Shown one piece after another: positions 5,606 to 13,537 of a stretch of 13,537 nucleotides of DNA. The stretch is from contig JAASSQ010000059.1 in the NCBI GenBank assembly GCA_021767845.1, positions 1 through 13,537 of the forward strand, read 5' to 3'. This DNA comes from Roseovarius sp. (lineage in GTDB: Bacteria; Pseudomonadota; Alphaproteobacteria; Rhodobacterales; Rhodobacteraceae). How positions within the stretch are numbered: position 1 is the first letter of the stretch; each line of letters opens with the position of its first letter. The notes beneath the pieces were generated by a model that saw only the letters and a list, made by a program, of their open reading frames with translations, was not told the DNA's origin and made no database searches. Both the position numbers and the translations under genes were made by a program.

Positions 5606-6898
5606 ATGCCGACTGACAAGTCAGCCGAACTCGAGATCTTCAACCGCCGTGAATCGGAGGCACGCAGCTATTGCCGCAGCTTCGAGACGGTGTTCACCAA
5701 GGCCAGCGGCGCGGAACTGACCGGCGCCGACGGCACGACCTATATCGACTTCCTGGCCGGGTGCTCGTCGCTCAACTACGGGCACAACGACCCGGACATG
5801 AAAGAGGCCCTGGTCGAGCATATTGCCGGCGACGGCATCGCGCATGGCCTTGATATGTACACCACCGAGAAGGCCAGGTTCCTGAAGGCCTACGAGGAAA
5901 ACATCCTCGAGCCGCGGGGCATGGACTACAAGGTGATGATGACGGGCCCGACCGGGACCAACGCGGTCGAGGCGGCGATGAAGCTGGCCCGCAAGGTTAC
6001 CGGCCGCCGCAACATCGTGGCCTTCACCAACGGCTTCCACGGCATGACCATGGGCGCGCTGTCGCTGACCGGCAATGCCGGAAAGCGCGCGGGTGCGGGC
6101 TGCGGTTCGCTCTGCGGTGTCACGCGGATGCCCTTTGACGGGGCGTTCGGCGACGACATGGACACGCTGAAGCAGATGGAAATGATGTTCGACAACCCGT
6201 CCTCGGGGATCGACGCGCCCGCCGCGTTCATCTTCGAGCCGGTGCAGGGCGAAGGCGGCCTGAACGCCGCCTCCGACGAATGGATGCAGGGCGTTGCCCG
6301 CCTGGCCAAGAAGCTTGGCGCGCTGCTGATCGTGGACGACATCCAGTCGGGCTGTGGCCGCACGGGCACCTATTTCGCCTTCGAATCCGCCGGGATCGAG
6401 CCGGACATGATCACCCAGGCGAAATCGCTGTCGGGCTTCGGCCTGCCGTTTGCCGCGCTGCTGATCAAGCGCGAGCACGACATCTGGAAGCCCGCCGAGC
6501 ACAACGGCACCTTCCGCGGCAACACCCATGCCTTCGTCACGGGGCGCGTCGCGCTGGAGAAGTTCTGGGCCGACGACACGTTCCAGAACGAGGTGCAGCA
6601 CAAGTCCGCCATCCTGACCGCGGGCCTGCAAGCGGTCGCCGATCTCGTGCCGGATGCACGCCTGAAGGGCCGCGGCATGATGCAGGGCGTCGATGTGGGC
6701 TCGGGCGAGACCGCCGAGGCGATCTGCGCACGGGCCTTCGAGAAGGGCCTTGTGATCGAGACCTCGGGTGCCGATGATGAAGTGGTCAAGGTGCTGGCAC
6801 CGTTGACCATCCCCGAAGACACGTTGCGCAAGGGGCTCGACATCCTGCTGGAGGCCGCCCGCGACGTGACCGTTCACAACAAGATCGCAGCGGAGTAA
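5606..6898 (+). CDS. ectB: L-2,4-diaminobutyrate--2-oxoglutarate transaminase
   Basis: EctB moves the amino group of glutamate to aspartate semialdehyde, giving diaminobutyrate, the first dedicated step to ectoine. The 430-aa protein is a class III PLP aminotransferase of normal EctB length. Visible are GCSSLNYGHNDP, MTGPTGTNAVEAAMKLARK (cofactor phosphate region), TNGFHGMTMGALSLTGN, FEPVQGEGGLN, the PLP-contacting aspartate in LIVDDIQSGCGRTG, and the Schiff-base lysine K273 in TQAKSLSGFGLP. The C-terminus carries GLVIETSGADDEVVKVLAPL. AAAGGA at 5594-5599 precedes the ATG by 6 bases. It sits between ectA and ectC, the classic order. Its use of glutamate is the only metabolic tie visible to the glutamate-synthase-like operon nearby. 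Confidence 0.97.
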   Translation: MPTDKSAELEIFNRRESEARSYCRSFETVFTKASGAELTGADGTTYIDFLAGCSSLNYGHNDPDMKEALVEHIAGDGIAHGLDMYTTEKARFLKAYEENILEPRGMDYKVMMTGPTGTNAVEAAMKLARKVTGRRNIVAFTNGFHGMTMGALSLTGNAGKRAGAGCGSLCGVTRMPFDGAFGDDMDTLKQMEMMFDNPSSGIDAPAAFIFEPVQGEGGLNAASDEWMQGVARLAKKLGALLIVDDIQSGCGRTGTYFAFESAGIEPDMITQAKSLSGFGLPFAALLIKREHDIWKPAEHNGTFRGNTHAFVTGRVALEKFWADDTFQNEVQHKSAILTAGLQAVADLVPDARLKGRGMMQGVDVGSGETAEAICARAFEKGLVIETSGADDEVVKVLAPLTIPEDTLRKGLDILLEAARDVTVHNKIAAE

Positions 6899-6905
6899 CA
6901 GACAG

Positions 6906-7298
6906 ATGATCGTGAGAGATTTCGACGACGTGGTGAAGGCCGGCAATTCGGTATCGGATGCCAAGTGGACATCCGTGCGGATGCTTCTGGCCGATGACGG
7001 GATGGGCTTTTCCTTCCACATCACCTTCCTCGAAGCGGGCAGCGAGCACACGTTCGAATACAAGAACCACTTCGAAAGCGTGTATTGCATCCAGGGCAAG
7101 GGCTCGATCACCGATCTGAAGACGGGCGAGACCCACCAGATCAAGCCGGGCACGATGTATGCCCTGAACGAGCATGACCGCCACACGCTGCGCGCCGAGG
7201 AAGAGCTCGTGATGGCCTGTGTGTTCAACCCGCCCGTCACGGGACGCGAAGTGCACCGGGAAGACGGCTCTTACGCCGCGCCCGAGGAAGTATCCTGA
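6906..7298 (+). CDS. ectC: L-ectoine synthase
   Basis: EctC closes N-gamma-acetyl-diaminobutyrate to ectoine with loss of water. The 130-aa protein is a single cupin of the usual length. The iron ligands known from characterised ectoine synthases occur at the same numbers: E57 in KNHFESVYCIQGKG, Y85 in KPGTMYALNEHD and H93 in DRHTL. MIVRDFDDV at the N-terminus and CVFNPPVTGREVH near the end are also typical. The ATG follows the ectB stop by 7 bases, and its GGAG (6892-6895) lies within the end of ectB, so the two genes are probably translationally coupled. The next gene is the pathway's own aspartate kinase, after a hairpin. Confidence 0.97.
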   Translation: MIVRDFDDVVKAGNSVSDAKWTSVRMLLADDGMGFSFHITFLEAGSEHTFEYKNHFESVYCIQGKGSITDLKTGETHQIKPGTMYALNEHDRHTLRAEEELVMACVFNPPVTGREVHREDGSYAAPEEVS

Positions 7299-7311
7299 AA
7301 ACCAAGAGGTG

Positions 7312-7333
7312 CCCAGGGGCGCAAGCCCCAGGG
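7312..7333 (+). promoter_or_regulatory. GNRA-capped hairpin covering the ask ribosome binding site
   Basis: GGGGC (7316-7320) pairs with GCCCC (7325-7329) around a GCAA tetraloop. Outside an A-A mismatch, CCC (7312-7314) pairs with GGG (7331-7333). The AGGG at 7330-7333 is the best Shine-Dalgarno for the ask start at 7343, so the stem would hide it. No T-run follows, which argues against a terminator. Confidence 0.5.
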
Positions 7334-7342
7334 TAATCATTC

Positions 7343-8782
7343 ATGACCCAATCGACCCATACAGTCGAAAAGATCGGCGGCACGTCGATGTCGCGTCTCG
7401 ACGAGCTTGTCGAGACCCTGTTCAAGCGCGACAGCGACGCCGAGATCTACAACCGCATCTTCGTGGTCTCGGCCTTCGGTGGCGTGACCAACCTGCTGCT
7501 GGAGCACAAGAAGACCGACGAGCCGGGCGTTTATGCGCGGTTCGCCAACGAAGAGGACGATCACGGCTGGCTCGATGCGCTGTCCGGCGTCGCGGCGGGG
7601 ATGCGCGAGGCGCATCAATCCGTTCTGCATGATGCCGCCGACCTGAGCGATGCCGACGATTTCGTGCGCGACCGGGTGGAAGGCGTGCGCAGTTGCCTGC
7701 TGGATTTGCAGCGGCTGTGTTCCTACGGCCATTTCCGCCTGAGCCAGCACATGATGCTGACCCGCGAATTGCTGTCGGGCCTTGGCGAGGCGCATTCCGC
7801 CTATGTCGCCACGCTGGCGCTGCGCCGGGCAGGCATCAACGCGCGGTTCGTTGACCTGAGCGGTTGGCGCGACGAGCGCGAGATGACGCTTGAAGAGCGA
7901 ATCCATGACGGGCTTGACGACGTGAAGGTGGCCGAGGAGCTGCCGATCGTCACCGGCTATGCGCAATGCGCCGAAGGGCTGATGGCCGAGTTCGACCGCG
8001 GCTATTCCGAAGTGACATTCAGCAAGATCGCCGCCCTGACCGGGGCGCGCGAGGCGATCATCCACAAGGAATTCCACCTGTCCTCGGCCGACCCGAACCT
8101 GGTGAAAGGCGAGGTGCGCAAGCTGGGCCACACCAATTACGACGTGGCCGACCAGCTGTCGAACATGGGGATGGAGGCGATCCACCCCAAGGCGGCCAAG
8201 ACCCTGCGCCAGGCCGATGTGCCGCTGCGCGTGACCAACGCCTTCGAGCCGCACGACCCCGGCACGCTGATCGACGATCAGCCCGCCGAGCAACCGGGTG
8301 CCGAGATCGTGACCGGCCTGAACGTGCACGCGCTGGAGCTGTTCGAGCAGGACATGGTCGGGGTCAAGGGCTATGACGCCAAGATCCTCGAGCTGCTGAC
8401 GCGGCACGGGGTGCGGATCGTCTCGAAGACCTCGAACGCCAACACGATCACGCATTACGTGGACGCCCCCCTGCGCGAGCTGCGCAAGGTGGAAGCGGAC
8501 CTGAACAAGGCCTATCCGAGCGCCGAGTTGACCATCCAGCCGCTGGCCATCGCGGCGGTGATCGGGCGCGACCTGTCCGGCCTCAACGTGCTGGGCGAGG
8601 GGCTGAAGGCCCTGGCCAAGGACGGGGTCGAGGTGCTGGCCGCGCACCAGACGACGCGGTCGGTCGATGTTCAGTTCGTTGTGCCCAGAGATTCGCTGGC
8701 GGCTTCGATCGGGGCGCTGCACGGCGCGCTCCTGCCCGCTGAAAACGTGGCGGATTTGAAGCCCGAAAAGAAAGCCGCCTAG
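7343..8782 (+). CDS. Ectoine-specific aspartate kinase (Ask_Ect)
   Basis: Aspartate kinase phosphorylates L-aspartate and supplies aspartate semialdehyde to EctB. This 479-aa protein belongs to the Ask_Ect branch that is encoded with ectABC in many proteobacteria. The N-terminal kinase signature is present as VEKIGGTSM (K10, G12-G13-T14-S15). Later segments include FVVSAFGGVTNLLLEHKK, VTGYAQ and GYSEVTFSKIAALTGA, then IHPKAAKTLRQADVPLRV. The C-terminus holds two ACT regulatory domains, at roughly residues 335-400 and 405-470 (MVGVKGYDAKILELLTRHGV; VIGRDLSGLNVLGEGLKALA). A dedicated isoenzyme lets flux to ectoine escape feedback by lysine and threonine. The gene is last in the operon, 44 bases after ectC, and is followed by an intrinsic terminator. 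Confidence 0.94.
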   Translation: MTQSTHTVEKIGGTSMSRLDELVETLFKRDSDAEIYNRIFVVSAFGGVTNLLLEHKKTDEPGVYARFANEEDDHGWLDALSGVAAGMREAHQSVLHDAADLSDADDFVRDRVEGVRSCLLDLQRLCSYGHFRLSQHMMLTRELLSGLGEAHSAYVATLALRRAGINARFVDLSGWRDEREMTLEERIHDGLDDVKVAEELPIVTGYAQCAEGLMAEFDRGYSEVTFSKIAALTGAREAIIHKEFHLSSADPNLVKGEVRKLGHTNYDVADQLSNMGMEAIHPKAAKTLRQADVPLRVTNAFEPHDPGTLIDDQPAEQPGAEIVTGLNVHALELFEQDMVGVKGYDAKILELLTRHGVRIVSKTSNANTITHYVDAPLRELRKVEADLNKAYPSAELTIQPLAIAAVIGRDLSGLNVLGEGLKALAKDGVEVLAAHQTTRSVDVQFVVPRDSLAASIGALHGALLPAENVADLKPEKKAA

Positions 8783-8822
8783 CTAGCGGCGACCTGAAAA
8801 AATAATAAATCCAGCGACTTGA

Positions 8823-8858
8823 CCCGCCCGGCCCTCCCTTGGCCCGGCGGGGCTTTTT
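8823..8858 (+). terminator. Intrinsic terminator of the ectoine operon
   Basis: CCCGCCCGGCC (8823-8833) and GGCCCGGCGGG (8841-8851) form an 11-bp stem with one mismatch and a 7-base loop, followed by TTTTT at 8854-8858. It lies 40 bases after the ask stop and before the P450 start, so it separates the two transcription units. Confidence 0.85.
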
Positions 8859-8961
8859 CTGTCTGCCGGGCGCTTGGGCGAATGGCGGCAGGGGGCGGGC
8901 TGTGGCATTCTGTGGGGACAGGCGCGGGGCCGTGGGCCTTGGCGCCGTTGCGGGAGAGGCG

Positions 8962-10152
8962 ATGCACAACGGGCTGCCATATCTGGACCTGAGCGACCCG
9001 GCGGTGTCCACGCGCGGCCCCGAGGTTCTGGCGGCGCGGGCGCGGCATTGGTGCGCGCGCACGCCCTATGGGCTGGCGGTGCTGCGCTATCGCGAGGTGG
9101 GCCGCATCCTGCGCGACCGCCGGTTCCGGCAAGGCAGCCACAACTGGCCCGACACGGTGGGCATCGAGGGTGCCTTCGCGGAGTTCTGGCGGCAGTCGGT
9201 GATCGGGCAGGAGGGCGCGGCGCACAGGCGGCTGCGCGCCCTGGCGGTGCCGGCGCTGTCGGAGGACTACGTGAAAAGCCTTGTGCCCGCCTTCGACGAG
9301 ATCGCCGACGACCTGTGCAGGCGCCTGCGAGAGACCGATCATTGCGAGTTCCAGGAGGCGTTCTGCACGCCCTTCGCGGGCCAGGCGATCACGACGCTGC
9401 TGGGGATGGCGCGCGAGGATTGGCCGCTGGTGGCGCGGAACGCCTCGGATTTGGGGCTGGCCATGGGCATCGGGGCCAAGCAGCACGAGGCCCGGTTCAA
9501 CGCGGCTTGTGAGACCCTGTTCGACCTGGCCGATCACCTGGTGGCCCGCGTGCGGCGCGGCGTAAATCGCGGCAGCTATGTCGCGCGGATGGTGGCGGCC
9601 TTCGATACCAATGGCGACTGCACGCATGACGAGTTGCTGAACACCATCGTCATTTCGATTTTCGGGGGCGTGGACACCACCCGCGCGCTGCTGGGGCTTG
9701 GGCTGTCGTTGTTCATCGACCACCCGGATCAATGGCAGGCGCTGCGCGCCGACGACCGCCTGATCCCGGCGGCGGTCGAGGAATTCATTCGCGCCCGGCC
9801 GACGACCACATGGGCCACCCGCGAGGCCGTGGAGAATGTGGAGATGAACGGGCAGGTGATCGCAAAGGGCACGGTGCTGCATCTGCTGGTCCATGCCACG
9901 GCCCGCGACCCGGCGATCTGCGACGACCCGCGCTTTGACATCACGGCCAGGCGCAAACGGCATTTCGGGTTCGGTGGCGGGGCGCATCACTGCATCGGGC
10001 ATTACGTGGCCCGCACCGACATGGCCGCCGCGCTGCGCGCCCTGCGCCGGACCTTTGCGACGGTGGGCTATGACGGGGTGCCCGAATGGCTGCCCGACAG
10101 CGGCAACACCGGTGCGGTGCGTCTGCCCATCCGGTACACGCTGGCACCCTGA
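8962..10152 (+). CDS. Cytochrome P450 (bacterial class I type)
   Basis: P450s bind heme through a cysteine thiolate and insert oxygen into organic substrates. This soluble 396-aa protein has the oxygen-activation motif GGVDTT (I helix, D238-T239), the K-helix ExxR as E274-F-I-R277, and the heme loop FGGGAHHCIG with axial C344. ATG 8962 is chosen because GGGAG (8952-8956) precedes it and because the longer open frame starts inside the ectoine terminator. The protein begins with YLDLSDPAV, a common start for bacterial P450s, and has no membrane anchor. No ferredoxin or ferredoxin reductase gene is beside it, so it must borrow electrons from elsewhere. The substrate cannot be told. It converges on cueR. 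Confidence 0.94.
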   Translation: MHNGLPYLDLSDPAVSTRGPEVLAARARHWCARTPYGLAVLRYREVGRILRDRRFRQGSHNWPDTVGIEGAFAEFWRQSVIGQEGAAHRRLRALAVPALSEDYVKSLVPAFDEIADDLCRRLRETDHCEFQEAFCTPFAGQAITTLLGMAREDWPLVARNASDLGLAMGIGAKQHEARFNAACETLFDLADHLVARVRRGVNRGSYVARMVAAFDTNGDCTHDELLNTIVISIFGGVDTTRALLGLGLSLFIDHPDQWQALRADDRLIPAAVEEFIRARPTTTWATREAVENVEMNGQVIAKGTVLHLLVHATARDPAICDDPRFDITARRKRHFGFGGGAHHCIGHYVARTDMAAALRALRRTFATVGYDGVPEWLPDSGNTGAVRLPIRYTLAP

Positions 10153-10153
10153 G

Positions 10154-10179
10154 CCGAGGGCCGGTCGGTCAGCCCTTGG
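10154..10179. other. Possible hairpin between convergent P450 and cueR
   Basis: CCGAGGGC (10154-10161) pairs with GCCCTTGG (10172-10179) as an 8-bp stem including one G-U pair, with a 10-base loop. It covers the 16-base gap and the last codons of cueR. There is no T-run in either direction, so a terminator role is uncertain. Confidence 0.35.
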
Positions 10180-10555
10180 CGAGATCCTTGAGAATGGGGC
10201 AATCGGGGCGGTTGTCGCCCGCGCATTCGCGGACCAGATGGCTGAGCGTGTCGCGCATGGAGCGAAGCTGCGCGATCTTGTCCTCGATCGCGTCCAGGTG
10301 ATCCTGCGCCACGCGTTTCACATCGGCACTGGCGCGGGCGTCATCCTCGTAAAGCGCCAGAAGCGTGCGGCAATCCTCGATCGAGAAACCAAGGGCGCGG
10401 GCTCGGCCCAGAAAGGCCAGCTTGTGCACGTCGGTTTCCTCGAAATGCCTGTATCCGTTGGCCGCGCGGTGCGGGCGGATCAGGCCGATCTCCTCGTAAT
10501 AGCGGATGGTCTTGGGCGGCAGGCTGGTGCGCTTGGCGACGTCTCCGATGTTCAT
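10169..10555 (-). CDS. cueR: Cu(I)-responsive MerR-family activator CueR/HmrR
   Basis: CueR-type proteins bind Cu(I) in the cytoplasm and activate copper export by distorting promoters with over-long spacers. The 128-aa protein starts with the MerR winged helix (MNIGDVAKRTSLPPKTIRYYEEIGLI, then NGYRHF), continues with RARALGFSIEDCRTLL and the long dimerisation helix, and ends in the metal loop C111-AGDNRPD-C119 followed by PIL. The seven-residue spacing of the cysteines and a serine (S76) at the start of the dimer helix are the marks of monovalent-metal sensors, as opposed to ZntR-type ones. GGAG lies 6 bases before the ATG and overlaps the copA stop, so the gene is coupled to copA and would be induced with it. 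Confidence 0.93.
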   Translation of the reverse strand: MNIGDVAKRTSLPPKTIRYYEEIGLIRPHRAANGYRHFEETDVHKLAFLGRARALGFSIEDCRTLLALYEDDARASADVKRVAQDHLDAIEDKIAQLRSMRDTLSHLVRECAGDNRPDCPILKDLAKG

Positions 10556-10564
10556 GCTGCGCTC

Positions 10565-13078
<2,514 letters not shown>

Positions 13079-13101
13079 GGCCCCTCCTTTCCTCTGCCCT
13101 C

Positions 13102-13132
13102 CAGATAGGGGTTCCAGTCACCGTAAGGTCAA
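13102..13132 (-). promoter_or_regulatory. CueR-type promoter of copA with 19-bp spacer
   Basis: On the - strand, TTGACC (13127-13132) and TATCTG (13102-13107) are exactly 19 bases apart, the over-long spacer typical of MerR-family promoters. The spacer carries CCTTAC and, further on, CTGGAA, resembling the TTGACCTTCC...CTGGAAGG layout of known copA/CueR operators, with the second half-site less conserved. Confidence 0.75.
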
Positions 13133-13207
13133 GGGGCGCGTTAACGATTTGCCGCCGGAAGGGTGCGAATCGGGGTTAACGGCCGCCGTGCATGGGAAAA
13201 CCCGGCA

Positions 13208-13251
13208 TCGGTATCGCGTCGGTATCGCGTCGGTATCACGTCGGTATTCCG
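13208..13251. repeat. Four tandem 11-bp repeats
   Basis: TCGGTATCGCG occurs twice exactly (13208-13218, 13219-13229), then as TCGGTATCACG (13230-13240) and TCGGTATTCCG (13241-13251). The period is close to one helical turn, so all copies face nearly the same side of the DNA. Confidence 0.85.
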
Positions 13252-13278
13252 GTCGGTGCGCGGCCGAGGTTAACAGGC

Positions 13279-13303
13279 CGTGCGGTCGGGTCGTGCGGTC
13301 GGG
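13279..13303. repeat. 12-bp direct repeat
   Basis: CGTGCGGTCGGG is present at 13279-13290 and again at 13292-13303, separated by a single T. It lies 27 bases after the 11-bp tandem array. Confidence 0.8.
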
Positions 13304-13316
13304 CTGGCGACCAGGA

Positions 13317-13345
13317 GCGCGCTGCGCGCGCGGGCCTGCGGCCCG
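13317..13345. repeat. Two adjacent GC palindromes, possible Rhodobacterales intergenic repeat
   Basis: GCGCGC-T-GCGCGC (13317-13329) is followed directly by CGGGCC-TGC-GGCCCG (13331-13345), then GGTGGGTATTTGGG. From memory, this GGCCCGGTGGGTATTTGG arrangement recurs between genes in Rhodobacterales genomes; this window has only one copy. It could form a hairpin in RNA of either strand, but no T-run follows. Confidence 0.5.
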
Positions 13346-13388
13346 GTGGGTATTTGGGCCAAGAAGAAGCGGGGGCGGGGGCGGCCCA

Positions 13389-13537
13389 CTAGATCGGCGC
13401 GCCTGACAGGCGGGCGATCAGTTGCGAGCCGTTCGCGGCCCCGAATTTCGTCATCAGCCGCGCGCGGTGTGCCTCGACCGTGCGGGGCGAGAGGCCGAGC
13501 TGTCGCGCGGTTTCCTTGCTGGTCAGCCCCGCGACAA
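13389..13537 (-). CDS. FixJ/LuxR-family response regulator, C-terminal HTH fragment
   Basis: The frame is open to the right edge and gives 48 residues ending in LSGAPI before TAG. It is the tail of a LuxR-type (GerE) helix-turn-helix: GLTSKETARQLGLSPRTVEAHRARLMTKF followed by GSQLIARL. The SPRTVEAHRA recognition helix is closest to FixJ/NodW-like regulators, which normally have an N-terminal receiver domain; that part is outside the window, so the receiver, the phosphorylation site and the target genes are unknown. The gene runs toward copA, with the repeat-rich spacer in between. Confidence 0.85.
   Translation of the reverse strand, partial: VAGLTSKETARQLGLSPRTVEAHRARLMTKFGAANGSQLIARLSGAPI

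Larger units (their letters stand above)
13133..13388. other. Gene-free, repeat-rich spacer between copA and the FixJ-like gene
   Basis: I see no credible gene in this stretch; the short open frames in it have low-complexity arginine-rich translations. It holds three GTTAAC palindromes (13140-13145, 13175-13180, 13269-13274), an 11-bp tandem repeat, a 12-bp direct repeat and a GC-rich double palindrome, listed separately. It lies upstream of the copA promoter and downstream of the FixJ-like stop. Confidence 0.6.

Noticed and set aside
5621..7240. 539-aa open frame antisense to ectB and ectC
   Set aside because: It mirrors strongly supported ectB/ectC, has no recognisable family, and its histidine/arginine/alanine-rich composition is typical of GC-rich antisense frames.
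7312..7333. Terminator between ectC and ask
   Set aside because: No T-run follows the stem, and ask belongs functionally to the same operon, which has a proper terminator after it.
7337..8722. 461-aa open frame antisense to ask
   Set aside because: Shadow of a well-supported aspartate kinase gene; no domain and no plausible start context.
8839..8961. 41-codon upstream extension of the P450
   Set aside because: It would begin inside the loop of the ectoine operon terminator and adds residues not expected in soluble P450s.
8779..10002. 407-aa open frame antisense to the P450
   Set aside because: The + strand has complete P450 motifs; the antisense product is low-complexity and runs through the ectoine terminator.
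13208..13303. CRISPR array
   Set aside because: The repeats are 11-12 bp, directly adjacent and without unique spacers; no cas genes are present.

Overview
The window is GC-rich DNA from an alphaproteobacterium, most likely a marine or halophilic member of the Rhodobacterales (Roseobacter group). The basis is codon use, an ectABC-ask ectoine operon with a MarR regulator, and protein families typical of that group. No rRNA, tRNA, CRISPR array, insertion sequence or phage gene is visible.

Region 1 (1-4304, + strand) is a tightly packed operon entered in progress. It holds the C-terminus of a class II glutamine amidotransferase subunit, a GXGXG beta-helix subunit and an FMN/TIM-barrel subunit, that is, a glutamate synthase split into three proteins as in GlxBCD/MgsABC. 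These are followed by an unrecognised 137-aa protein, a Nit1/Nit2-type carbon-nitrogen hydrolase and an unrecognised 196-aa protein. Most joins are overlaps of 1 to 13 bases. The FMN subunit carries a three-cysteine cluster like the [3Fe-4S] site of true glutamate synthase. The two unknown proteins share a short HPL...RKA[YF]MK[FW] motif. This cluster is the least explained part of the window.

Region 2 (4322-8858) is ectoine biosynthesis: a MarR/EctR-like regulator on the - strand, diverging from ectA-ectB-ectC-ask(ect) on the + strand. The divergent spacer is AT-rich. It contains a good sigma70 promoter for ectA with a palindrome over the -35 and spacer, a perfect 9-bp-arm palindrome, and a duplicated 9-mer. 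A GNRA hairpin takes up the ribosome binding site of ask. The operon ends at a strong intrinsic terminator, and ectD is not present here.

Region 3 (8962-10152, + strand) is a stand-alone cytochrome P450 with all signature motifs and no redox partner beside it.

Region 4 (10169-13132, - strand) is a copper-efflux operon, copA-cueR, driven by a MerR-type promoter with a 19-bp spacer. Cu(I) bound by CueR should activate export by CopA.

Region 5 (13133-13537) is a repeat-rich spacer: 11-bp tandem repeats, a 12-bp direct repeat, three GTTAAC palindromes and a GC-rich double palindrome. It is followed by the C-terminal HTH of a FixJ/LuxR-family response regulator on the - strand, cut by the window edge.

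The glutamate-related operon and the ectoine operon may be metabolically linked, since EctB consumes glutamate, but that link is inference.
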